From Urechis unicinctus (Eukaryota; Annelida; Polychaeta; Xenopneusta; Urechidae): a DNA stretch of 64,000 nucleotides. The position numbers were made by a program, and so were the translations under genes. The stretch's first letter is position 1. Each line of letters starts with the position of its first letter. Location: the NCBI GenBank assembly GCA_034190875.2, contig CM067343.1:34087559-34151558 (forward strand), given 5' to 3'. Shown here in pieces: positions 53,861 to 64,000 of this stretch. The notes beneath the pieces are model-generated. The model was not told where the DNA came from and did not search any database. It was given only the letters and a program-made list of their open reading frames with translations.

Positions 53861-56697
53861 AATGTTTTGCTTATTTGGGGGCGCAGTTGTCTCAACCAAT
53901 AAGATTCCTCCAGCATAAGCCGCAATGCTTCAATCGCCGACACTTTGGATCAGCAGCTGCGTCACCTGGTGGTTGTATTCTAATGAAGCAATTGCCACTC
54001 TCAAACAAATAAACAGTACTACTAAATAAGTAGGTGCATTGTATAAATAAAACGAGCTATTGTATACATGGGTTCCTTAAGTGAATTTCGAGGTTTGCTA
54101 GTGCAATGCACTACATTCGTGGCGCATTAAGTGGCGAAAGTTAGTTATGCAACAATTAATACCAACAATATCTTTCAGCGTACAAATGGTTCTGTCTGAT
54201 CAATTATGCCAGCCACAGTGTTCAATGGCGTTTATGACTTAGAAGGAGAAGACGCTACATATATCACTAGCTGAATTCCAAATGCTGATTTCTCCATGCC
54301 GAATACAATCACCACTCTGCTGCGAGGTAAATCAATGCCCCTAGTGCCAAGACCCGCACCGACAAGCTCCTAAAATCGCAGATTAAGAATAAGCAGTCAG
54401 CTGCTTATTCTTAATATTTGCCCATTTGCACCATAACTGAAGTTGCTCCATGTAATTAAATCAACGTTCTTATAGATACAAGCCATCTGACTCATCCTCT
54501 TCAGTCCTGAAGTGGGCTTATTGCGTTCCACAAGAGACGTGAGATTTCGTGTGTGCATCAAACGAACAATGATATATATATTAGACCAATAGCGCTGTTA
54601 GGAAAAAACAATACAATACAAACAATGAAAACGGTCAGCTGATACGCGATCATTCTGCACTTAATTCTGGCCCTTTGAAGTTTTAGAAGCTCGAATGTTT
54701 TTCACTGAATTATTAATGTGACGATATGCAACTGCGGTATGTCTCGATGTGTTGCTATTCTTATGGATGCTTTAAACCAGGAAACAGTTCCGTGGCAATA
54801 AGAATACATCAGTCAAGTTGGAGTGAACCATTTTATTGTTACACATCAGCACAGTAATTCTATTTATTTTTGTAAATATTTTGTAACATAGATTGCAGTT
54901 TTATTTGAAGAATTACATCTAAGATTAACACAGAAATATATCACTAACATTCTTCGTTAATATTGCACATTATTGCAGTGTTGTAGCGCAAAAATAGAAG
55001 AATGCATTGAACAGCGCAATATTGGCAAGGTTTTTTCAAGGATTTATCAGAATATTTCGCCATATGTTCCATAATTGGTTCCATTTATATCCACTACATA
55101 GAGTAGTGTTTGAGCAGGTATGATATCCATGAGATGACAAGCAGTGAGAAAAAAATTTCTCCATTTGTAATCAACCTGTCTGGGCAAGATCATACGGACA
55201 CACTGGTTGGACAGATAATAGTTTCCATCAAGACATAGGCCATTACGATGGCCATAGACATATTAAAACATGGTCAAATCTAAGTTTGTGTTTACGAGTG
55301 AGCTCCACAGATGCCTACTCTGATGGGTTCTTATTCTATGCATTGTCCCAAGACATTAGCCTAGACAGACGATAATTGCCTTGCGCTTACACCAAAATTG
55401 GTTTGTCAAACATTTGATAAGAAATAATTGTACTGACCAATTATTACAGGTATGTACGTATATTTCGATGAAATGTCACAGAACTCCATTTTATCAACTA
55501 ATATTGTGGAGATCTGATAATGCGTGGGTTCGGTTGAGCCTAGGACAAAACAAGGCAACACTCAGACCAAATGAAAAAGCTGCTTCATTCACGACTGCCC
55601 AAATACATGGTTTCTGATAGAAAGAAATATTTCATATTGGTTCAAAGCCTTCACCACCCCTCGTGCTAAAATACATAACATCACTGTAACTTCTGATTCG
55701 TATATGCTGTAACAAAGTAATGCTAACTACTGTGACTCCCAGCATTATATATGTTGAATGAACCAATAATGCTTCTCCTTTTGCTAGTTGTTCCTATTTA
55801 CTCAGCTCATGTCAAGACAAAACGCTATTTGTTGTATGGATGTGTGCTCTCAATTGCTGAAGGTAGTAATCTGTACATTTGACCTAAATTTGGAAATACA
55901 ATTGGAACAATAATACCAGTTATAATTGTGTACAGCGCTGGTAATCGCGACATTCATAAAATTCATCAATCAATGTTTTAGTACACCCAGTTAAATAAAT
56001 CTTTATATACGAAGCTTTCACCAACGAGCGACAGTTTATACAACAATGTGCAGTATATATTGTATTCCGTTTTGGCCTAAAGGCATCATACATGACAACA
56101 GTGTTACAGAGTGCTTTCTATTTGCAGACTGGTTGTTGAAAACAATACATGCTAATCATTAATCAGCGAAATAAACTCAACGTGATCATGTAAGACAGTT
56201 TTATTGATTTTAGTCAAATAATGCAAACGTGCCGAGTTGGGCTTCATCATTAAGCTTTATCCACCATTCCTGTCATATAAGCTGTTGCTAAATAGATCGT
56301 TTGTGTACCACTACGCTGTTGTAAAACAGTATATTATTCAACCTAGGACGCTGTTATATCAATGCTTTGGCCTACGAACAGTCAGTTGCTATGATTAAAT
56401 GCATAATTGGCTGCGCACGTACATCATACGAACACAATGCATTTCCGTTTCTTGGTTGACAATACCCACATTGGGGTGATTAGAACCTAGTCGATTCAAA
56501 AGAAAGAAGCCCAAATTAACTGTTGACATTATGAATTTGTTTGTTATGGGTAACAAGTTTTACACAACATATTCTTAGGCATTAAATACATCAACTTGAG
56601 GCCGGGATTATCCAGGCTTGAGTTTACCCAACTATCGTAATACCAACTCAACTATTGAACGTCATGTATGGGCAGTTACTGAGAGAACATCAATTCT
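53861..56697. other. Gene-free stretch downstream of the GPCR
   Basis: No exon recognised. If the GPCR transcript ends nearby, the first AATAAA I noticed on its strand is at 56205-56200, about 490 bases past the stop; this is only a candidate poly(A) signal. The left part shows inverted short words (CTTATTCTTAA/TTAAGAATAAG) at 54384-54414. Confidence 0.5.
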
Positions 56698-57774
56698 TTA
56701 CGACACCACATCAGTTAAAGGTGTGTGGTTGCAATTTCTATGTTGGATGTCAGCAATATAACCATTGGGTTGCTTGACACAGAAACTCGGCAAAGTTGCT
56801 ATGGTTTCCCGAAACTTCTTGTGTAAGACACAGTACAAGATAAAATTGCCTGAGAACTTGATGGCTTGCAGCAAGTTGGTGACCATGTTAGCTGATGCGT
56901 AATTCTGAAGATCTGTGGCATGGCCGACACGGAAGAGGAACTGTAGGAATATAGAGGGACAGACACAGATGAAGAAACAGAACACCATGGTAACAAGCAC
57001 CCAGGTGGTTCTCATCATTACCTGGAGACGCTCCTGTGTGTTGGACGACAGGTGTCGCCGGCGGTATATGGACTTCAATATACCTGTGTTACAGGTAATC
57101 AAGGTGATCAAAGGAAGAAAGGTGCCAAGTAAAGACCAAATGATGAAGTGCACACCTGCGTGAGTTTGCTGGTGGAAAAACCAAGATGCTTCCTTGGCAT
57201 AGCAGTAATCGGTTGGAGTACATTGGAATTTGAATAGTCTGTACGTGAAGAATAGGGGAAGGTTGAGAGCGATGGAAACAACGAAAACAATCGCATGAAC
57301 AGCTTTTGTTCTTGTTACTGTAATAACATTACTGGCGATGTGTGGGTAACAAACAGCGAGACATCTAGCGGCTGAGATGAGAGTTATTAGCCATGTGCTG
57401 CTGAAGAGAAATATGTTTAGAAGCGGGTCTTTATACAGTATGTAATAAGCGTATACAATCAACACATTGGTACTGGTTTGCCCCGCGGACATATTACCGA
57501 TAATGAGAGCAGGAAAGCCCACCAAACAGAAGAGCAAATCGGACAAGGCAAGCGTGATTAATCCAACTGTGGCTGACCGCTCTATCATACTGGCGTTCTG
57601 CCAGAGGCGTTTGTTATTGAACACAACAAGAGTGATCAAGTTTCCAACTATGCCTACTAGCAATACGGAGGGAATGACGATGTTATCGATGATATGCGCC
57701 ATGGTCATAGACCCACCTTGCCTTGTTGGCGGCGTTACAGTCGTGGTGTTGTCCGCCTTCAAAGTGACTTCCAT
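56698..57774 (-). CDS. Class A (rhodopsin-type) G-protein-coupled receptor, intronless, peptide-receptor-like
   Basis: A single 358-codon frame with an ATG start and TAA stop encodes a seven-transmembrane receptor of the plasma membrane that would signal through G proteins. Landmarks: N-glycosylation sites N9-T-T and N94-M-S; TM1 with G44-N45 (N1.50); TM2 with LALSD79L (D2.50); TM3 with S126-T127-W128-L and R137 (R3.50); TM5 P221; TM6 C-V-C-P273; TM7 N310-F-I-L-Y314; then K319-K-F-R of helix 8. The SSTWL stretch in TM3 and the NFILY ending are typical of invertebrate FMRFamide/neuropeptide-type receptors. The key oddities are A136-R137-C138 instead of D/E-R-Y, no Cys at the usual TM3 top position (I112), V271 where TM6 normally has the toggle Trp, and F311 for the Pro of NPxxY. 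The ligand cannot be inferred. Intronless structure is common in lineage-expanded receptor families and suggests origin by retrocopying. Confidence 0.95.
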   Translation of the reverse strand: MEVTLKADNTTTVTPPTRQGGSMTMAHIIDNIVIPSVLLVGIVGNLITLVVFNNKRLWQNASMIERSATVGLITLALSDLLFCLVGFPALIIGNMSAGQTSTNVLIVYAYYILYKDPLLNIFLFSSTWLITLISAARCLAVCYPHIASNVITVTRTKAVHAIVFVVSIALNLPLFFTYRLFKFQCTPTDYCYAKEASWFFHQQTHAGVHFIIWSLLGTFLPLITLITCNTGILKSIYRRRHLSSNTQERLQVMMRTTWVLVTMVFCFFICVCPSIFLQFLFRVGHATDLQNYASANMVTNLLQAIKFSGNFILYCVLHKKFRETIATLPSFCVKQPNGYIADIQHRNCNHTPLTDVVS

Positions 57775-58061
57775 ATTGTAGTAGTTTATCCGATGTGACG
57801 GTAGTTAAAATCCTAGCGGTATGCTTTGTCCCCTGCCGTCAATAAGTTGAAAGGCTTAGTCCACGAGACATAATGTAACGGCCTGAATATACTTGATGTT
57901 TTCTCGTTGGTTGTTTTCTCGTTGTAATCGAAATACAAGATGCAAATATTCACAACTTTTTGTTTTATCAATAACAAACTAGATGAGAATCTACAATATT
58001 GAATTTGTCTGAATAAGCAGCAACTATCTGTGCGTTAATGATGTCAGCAATGATAACCTTT
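57775..58061. other. Upstream region of the GPCR
   Basis: Contains the presumed 5-prime untranslated region and promoter side of the minus-strand GPCR. No clear TATA box or other site could be assigned. Confidence 0.4.
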
Positions 58062-58274
58062 CTATGCTGAGCTTGAGTTTATAGGAAGTGATTCCAAACG
58101 GTCCGCGCGAGTTCCAGCAGCGTCCTCTTTGAATGGCGTGGTGTGGAGTGCCGTCTGCAGCGCATTCATGCCCAGAAGAGGAGTTGTCCTGGAGGTGGCG
58201 CTCTTGCGAGGCCGGCGACTGAGCAGCCAGCAAAAGGTGATGCGCGCGCATACTGCGACGACCAATAATATCAT
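58062..58274 (-). CDS. Probable terminal coding exon of a membrane protein, unknown family
   Basis: On the minus strand a pyrimidine-containing TTTTGCAG is followed directly by ATG at 58274 and a 70-codon frame ending in TAG at 58062. The sequence is markedly richer in G+C than its surroundings, with G or C at many third positions. The translation begins with a hydrophobic segment of about 17 residues (ILLVVAVCARITFCWLL) followed by a basic SRRPRKS and a polar Ser/Thr-rich tail. This fits a single membrane helix with a cytoplasmic C-terminal tail if it is a last exon, or a signal anchor if the ATG is the start. A second frame (58024-58392) is also open but lacks such features. It is on the same strand as the GPCR, 288 bases upstream, yet reads as a separate gene. 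Confidence 0.4.
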   Translation of the reverse strand: MILLVVAVCARITFCWLLSRRPRKSATSRTTPLLGMNALQTALHTTPFKEDAAGTRADRLESLPINSSSA

Positions 58275-59132
58275 CTGCAAAAGCTATTCTCGATTCTCGG
58301 CAATGAGCATGAGACAAATCGTTTGAGCAAATTTGGCTGACCAATAAATCCCACAAACGCCTGACACAAGTAACGGGGCATGAATATTGCACTTACTGAT
58401 ACGGATCTTCATGGTAAGTCACTAATTCAGGGTATTCAAAGGGATGCGTTCTGTCTAAGCGTATTAATAGGTGGGTTTGACGGCAATTGATAGGATTATT
58501 TTTCACACGTATCCAACCAATGATTAGCGCCCGCGAAATTCACATTTGTAGTCGTGGTCACATCAAAGATCTTGTCGACTCGGACGTTTCCGTTGTGAAG
58601 CTCGTGACCAGCGCGCCACCTGGTTTCGTGAAAGCCAAAATGTAAGCAAAAGCGGGTAGCTCCATATTAAAAGATCGATCGGCGATAGTATGTTCACAAA
58701 AACACCGCTGTATTTCTAAAATTTACAGACTTGTTGATAGAGCCAATACAAAAAACAAAAACCAATTATTATTGACACCTTTCAATCAATTTGTGTGAAG
58801 ATTTAGTCACTACAATATTTTTATGAACGCTTGAACGAAGTCGCATATATCGTTGTCTACCCAAGGCCTAGCCCCGGGCGGACAGTGATATACTTATATA
58901 CTTAGACTTCCTGTAGGGCTAAGTCTATCCCTGTTTTAGCCCTTGTCGGACGTCTAATCTACCCTTATTTAATTTTAAAAGATAAATCTGAATGTCATTG
59001 CTTTTGTCATTAGTGTGGTCATCTTTGAGATGGCATATAAGAAGTTGATTTAAAGACATGCTCATATTTTGATACTTTGGTAATGTTTTCCTGATTTAAT
59101 GATATTTGATTGGTGGCCGGACGCCTGTTACA
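58275..59132. other. Gene-free stretch
   Basis: No earlier exon of the gene at 58062-58274 could be recognised. AT-rich, nothing else seen. Confidence 0.5.
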
Positions 59133-59230
59133 GTCCAACTTAAAATCCGGTCAATTTTAAAATTGCCTTGACCCAACATGAAATTTCAAGTTGGGTTGAC
59201 CCATTTTAAAATTTGACGGAGGGTTGGCAG
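59133..59230. repeat. Palindromic module related to the units at 59851-60375
   Basis: CAATTTTAAAATTG (59152-59165) is a perfect palindrome and CCCAACATGAAATTTCAAG (starting 59172) continues into TTGGG to form a near-perfect palindrome. TCCAACTTAAAAT here is inverted as ATTTTAAGTTGGG at about 59469, and TCCAACTTAAAAT recurs directly near 59502. The words TTTTAAAAT, GGGTCAA and TTGAAATTTCAAG are shared with the tandem units further on. Confidence 0.6.
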
Positions 59231-59850
59231 GCACGACTATTACGGAAGGCGGCGGCGCGTTTATAACATTATCGGCTGGTTGCGCCAAATTATATGGCAA
59301 TGCATGGCGATACAGACAGCGCTCGCTGATGTACCCATAAGGCTGAAGCCTTCAGGGATCAATGGTAACGTATGCAATAGAGAAATAAATAAATCTCAAT
59401 AGCTCTCCATTGCTCTCTCTAGCACGCCTCGCGGAGCGGCATTTGAACTCAGACATTGACCGTTATTTTAAGTTGGGCAAGTAGATGGCTGATCCAACTT
59501 AAAATAGTCCATGTAAATGACACTATACACTAGCAATTAGTATCAGAATGGGCTCCCTAACAGCCAAATGGGTCCCTCCGGAGGTCCCTCATCTTAAGTC
59601 TGTGCAATATATATCGGCAAATTGTGATTGGTTAGGATAAATTATTTGCATTTTAAGAGCTTTATTTAAGGTACTAGCCACCTTTGATATATGACTAGTA
59701 TTTTGGAAGAATAAATACTTGAATTAGACGCATATACACGCTTAGCTCCCTTTCCAAATGATTATGTTGGTTAGGACTACCACGGTACTCCATACACGCT
59801 TCACAATGGGGAAATTGCGACTTTACGTGTATTATTAGAAACGAAAAGCT
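59231..59850. other. Gene-free stretch, probably transposon-derived
   Basis: A local GC-rich patch (GGCGGCGGCGCG near 59249) and inverted ATTTTAAGTTGG words suggest remains of a non-autonomous element. No coding sequence. Confidence 0.4.
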
Positions 59851-60373
<523 letters not shown>

Positions 60374-60375
<2 letters not shown>

Positions 60376-60790
60376 GAGATCATCATTATTCATCAGAAGA
60401 TTAATAACAGTCACACTGAAACTACAGCCAATACTACAATTTTTTAAATCAGAGATCGATTCATCCATATAAACATTGAACAGATAGGTTGACAATATGC
60501 CTCCCTATCTAAATCCACTAGACAAGAAATTAACCAGACATAGTTTTGGCCCATATAACACACACATCTGATTGGAATACCATCCAACCAAAAATTCTGA
60601 CAGTTTTTCCAGCGACACCTTTGTTCAACAACCTCCCCCCCACCCACCACAACCCATGGTGCAGTAGTACTATATACTGGTATGGAATTATGATGGTATT
60701 GTCCTTGTACATCTTCTATAGAGGGTTTTCAAAGAACTAATTAACATCAATATTTGACTTTACGGAAATCTACACATACAAAAGCCATCA
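60374..60790 (-). pseudogene. Decayed LINE reverse transcriptase fragment (palm region)
   Basis: Reading the minus strand and moving between frames, the segments follow the order of a non-LTR reverse transcriptase: a DFRK stretch (about 60765), an N-K-G-V-A-G stretch (about 60633), a W-Y-S stretch (about 60590), a GGILS stretch ahead of YLFNVYMDE (about 60505-60450), and a degenerate NNDDL in place of the catalytic ADD (about 60385). It has stop codons and at least two frameshifts, and ends at the TA array. It resembles jockey/CR1-like RTs; the exact clade is not resolvable. The element is dead. Confidence 0.7.
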
Positions 60791-60899
60791 CCACAAGTAA
60801 GAGCACAAACGATTTTGTCTCTTCGTAAGGTCCCTCTCTCTTGGGATGATGGAACCTGATGTTCACCATAATACGGTTTACAGAGATATGGCAATTAAA
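60791..60899. other. Spacer between the LINE and P-element-like fragments
   Basis: Short sequence with nothing recognised. Confidence 0.5.
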
Positions 60900-61244
60900 T
60901 TATTCACATTGGAGTTGCTCTAATTGGACCTCTTTAGCAAGAATGGTTCTAACCGTGGCTTTCACTTGTTTACAGTATAATACTAGGTCAATGATTTTGC
61001 GGTAATGTTCCTCAAGCCTGCATAATGCATCTTCTTGTGATTCGCAACGGACAAGGAGCCCTTCATATGCACTCCGGTAATTCTTCTGGTGAACAAAATC
61101 ATATGCAGGGTCATGTATATTATTGACGACAGAAACTTTGTTTCTGCATGTTGCACACAACTTTTCTAATAATTTCTTGGCAATAACATAGCCACAAACA
61201 TATGCTAGAAAATTCACTTCCTGGTTTGAAAGGCCTTCGTCAAT
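60900..61244 (-). pseudogene. P-element/THAP9-type transposase C-terminal fragment
   Basis: An open minus-strand frame of 114 codons ends in TAA. Near its start is L-A-Y-V-C-G-Y-V-I-A-K-K-L followed by C-A-T-C (about 61200-61140), which matches the conserved Y-x-x-G-Y-x-x-x-K-L ... C-x-x-C signature seen toward the C-terminus of P-element-like transposases and THAP9-like proteins. The rest is moderately charged with a Cys-x-x-x-Lys pattern. An in-frame TGA lies just upstream (61247-61245), and the THAP zinc finger and catalytic core are absent, so this is a fragment or one exon of a degenerate element. No terminal inverted repeats were found. Confidence 0.55.
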
Positions 61245-64000
61245 TCAAACTGTTAACTGCAGTGCAGAAATGCCCATTCGTGTTTGACTTCCAGTCAGAC
61301 ATGCTCGCAAGTCATAATGAATTTGGCTGGTTGCTGTGCGTCGAGTAGCTTCCACAAAAGTAGGGGGCGCTGCCTACACGGTGTCACGGAATTTGTCGGG
61401 CGAATTGCCGAGTCGGGTATCTTATTATAACAAGATCTTTGGTCAAATGCCGCATCGGCGTCATATACTATGCATTCACATGAGCGGTTAGGGTCGTTTC
61501 ATGGGCACTGTGTCATATTTAATTGCATTGTTTCATTCGACACATTTGCTAATGATGTTGCAAGAATAAATGCATTTACCGTCCACAACCCATTAATATA
61601 ATTAGTTTAGCGAGTGAAATATGCACAATCACACGATACCAAGAGGAACAATATCGTGGTTTCAACATTTTTATTAATGTTATTAGTTGTTTATGTAAAT
61701 AGTATGTATAGAATATGACATCAACTTAAGCACTAGACCTGAAAAATATGGCACCATATTAGAGCTTGAAGCCATAGTTTCAACGTAGATCTTACATACA
61801 TTGGTTACCGTGACGTTGAATCGTAGTATATCGTTATGTAAGTTGCTCACCATAGCGGGGGTTACATGTGTCATGGGTCTGCTGAGTACAAACAACCATA
61901 TTTTATGTAATATATTTTTAGCATCAATCATGTCACCGCGGCAGGCATCATTTGCTGAATTATTCACCACTGATGGCAAGTTGACATATGTTTTTCAAAA
62001 TTGTTGATCAAGCCAATATATCAGATGACGCAAGGCACAGTTTTGTAATTCTTGTACATAATGTTTTTGCATTACTACTGCTGTCGTAATTAACGAGTAC
62101 TCACACCGTGATGCCCTTAGCATCATGCCGCTCATAGTGTGATAATTTGATAATCAAAGCGCAGAAAATGTTCCTGCTTACAAATAATTTAATAACCGTA
62201 TGAGTTTATATATACTGAAAGAGAATGCAGTCATGTAGCATCCAGCAACCGTGGCTTGCGATATTTTGACTACAGTCGACAATGACACTCTCAGTTGATC
62301 ATAAAATTAAGCAGTTAATAAATAGCATTGATGCTTCACTATGAGAATTCAACATTACAAATTATGCAGACATTCAAATATTCATACGCATATGCTGAGC
62401 GAATCAATTACAGTGTGCTAACTATCCGTTGTTTGATCCGTGGATTTAATTGTGGAATAATTATCCATTGTTTTGCCATCTCTCTCTGTCTATGTCTTTC
62501 ATCTTTGATTGGAGCAGGTGACGTGATATATTATCCTAACATAATTAAACTGCAAATTTGTTCGTTCATATATAAATAATTGATGTTTACGTGTAGGTAT
62601 AGTAACAAGTTCATAATATAATGACAAAGAACGCCATAGCCACCGAAGCAAGATACCAACACCTGCCTTACGTAATAGTGTTTTTTTCTTTCTTGCAGCC
62701 ACTACGCATCTTATTACAAAATTCAATTTGACTTGCTTAGTTCGACCTCCGCCATATATCATCAACCTGTCAATTAACAATCTTGTTTTGTCTTCCTTCT
62801 GAATTCTCCAACGCCTTGTCAAGACATATCATTCACCTACCATCAATATTTAGCAGTTACAGCAAGAAACGACATCCATCCACATGTTATTTAATTAGAG
62901 ATTCAGGGACACTTTTTCAAAAACAAGTAGTTTGCTATAAGTTGAGGTGAGCACTTAACGAGTGTCGTCAACTCTACGATGCTGATAACCATTGAGTTAA
63001 GCAGACCTGAGGCAACTCCGAGCCCGACAAGAGTGACCCACAATCAACAAATGGGCCCAATGTTAGAATGAACTATTGAAACCCTGAAATATTCCAATTT
63101 GGTATGCATGACAAATTCAACGCCCTAATGGAAACTCATTGCCAGCAAACACGCATTCCTGTCTGTCGTTTAACTAAGCAATTAACAAACGAAACTGCGC
63201 TCATTTCTTCATCTTTCAAATTTGCAGATAAAACAGAGAACACCAGCTATTAGATATATATTTTGTATTATTACTGTTGTAGCGATTCATAAATGCATGT
63301 AGAGATGCCATATATGAGTGATCTACGTATAGGTCTAATCAATCCCCTTCAGGAAGTCGTCCACAAATGAGTACAACGGGTGCACCATTCATGAGAAAGC
63401 GAATTTCCTCTTGTTTTGTTATTGTTTTCTCCTGTGATGTCCAGCCTCAAGCAATCAGCTTTCGTATAGCCAATGAACTGCAGAAGCAATATTGTCACCG
63501 TCCATATTTGTTTTATTGCCATACGTTAATCCTAATGTTATCAACCAGTATGGAGCCCAAATCCCCAGCCCCTTAAGCAGCAACATTTTACATCGGGATA
63601 CCGTAACCCGTGACGAAAAATGTAATTTATACTTAACGTGCTCTAAATTTTCCCCTGACCATATGTCGCCGATAAATGGCAGTCCGCCAGGTCAAAGTTC
63701 AGTATCTGCTCAAATTTGTAGACCAATCCTTCAGCAATTTATGACGTCAAATCAGAAAGCTCCATGTTCACTGTCGAATGCAACCGAATATTGCAGGCTC
63801 ATATAATATAAAGAACACAATAGTTATCCCACAACCCAGCATGTCATCAGTCATCACCAATTTTTAAACGCCCCGGTGAAGGTGCTTAGCAAGTACTGTC
63901 AATCAATTGTCAATTGAATTATTCTTGCAACTAATGGAACACAACAGAAACAAATTTCTGCAATAATATTCGCTGAATATGACTCTTTAATCTCACTCGT
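61245..64000. other. Gene-free stretch to window end, one candidate splice acceptor
   Basis: A strong acceptor-like site (pyrimidine run at 62681-62694, AG at 62697-62698, plus strand) is followed by a short frame of about 26 codons ending in TAA, possibly a terminal exon. Frames at 61683-61979, 62499-62822, 63367-63576 and 63492-63806 have no domain or context and look like chance. Confidence 0.5.

Overview
This window is non-coding-rich, AT-rich DNA (roughly 60-65 % A+T by eye) from an animal nuclear genome, most likely an invertebrate. The pointers are one intronless rhodopsin-class peptide-type GPCR, decayed LINE and P-element-like transposase fragments, short terminal-inverted-repeat elements, and very heavy microsatellite content (ACAT, CAGA, TA, GA, TG). 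There are no bacterial-type operons. Almost every predicted reading frame is chance or a translation of a simple repeat. The phylum cannot be fixed from the sequence; a marine lophotrochozoan-like or similar invertebrate is only a guess.

Layout. 1-14476 is dominated by a 5.6-kb segment present twice in direct orientation (199-5760 and 8863-14476), nearly identical, each with one 0.3-kb MITE-like element and one SINE-like element. The copies are separated by about 3.1 kb of ACAT/CAGA repeat. Inside that spacer, 6708-7315 is a patchwork: it follows the unique sequence at 18950-19548 in order and almost at the same length, with many stretches overwritten by repeat units. This is the most striking feature, and the simplest reading is a consensus or assembly artefact; real repeat invasion is the alternative. 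14525-14989 and 19582-20135 are further long ACAT arrays.

21650-31818 holds a third, older copy of part of the duplicated segment, a 28-bp minisatellite with a 112-bp higher-order period (22001-22643), long GA/TA tracts, a probable orphan coding exon (23084-23387) and the first copy of an old diverged duplication (24561-27468, partner 31819-33933). 33934-45100 contains a frame-preserving octapeptide-repeat ORF (35318-35644), a 220-bp TG array, a 205-bp tandem duplication and the first copy of another diverged duplication (41018-45100, partner 51570-53860).

45101-64000 contains the only confident gene, the GPCR at 56698-57774 on the minus strand. A likely terminal coding exon of another membrane protein lies just upstream (58062-58274). 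A transposon graveyard follows (59133-61244): palindromic TA-linked units in tandem, a decayed LINE reverse transcriptase and a P-element/THAP-type transposase fragment. I found no CRISPR array, rRNA, confident tRNA or novel defence-type system. The unusual content is structural: layered duplications of different ages and the repeat mosaic.
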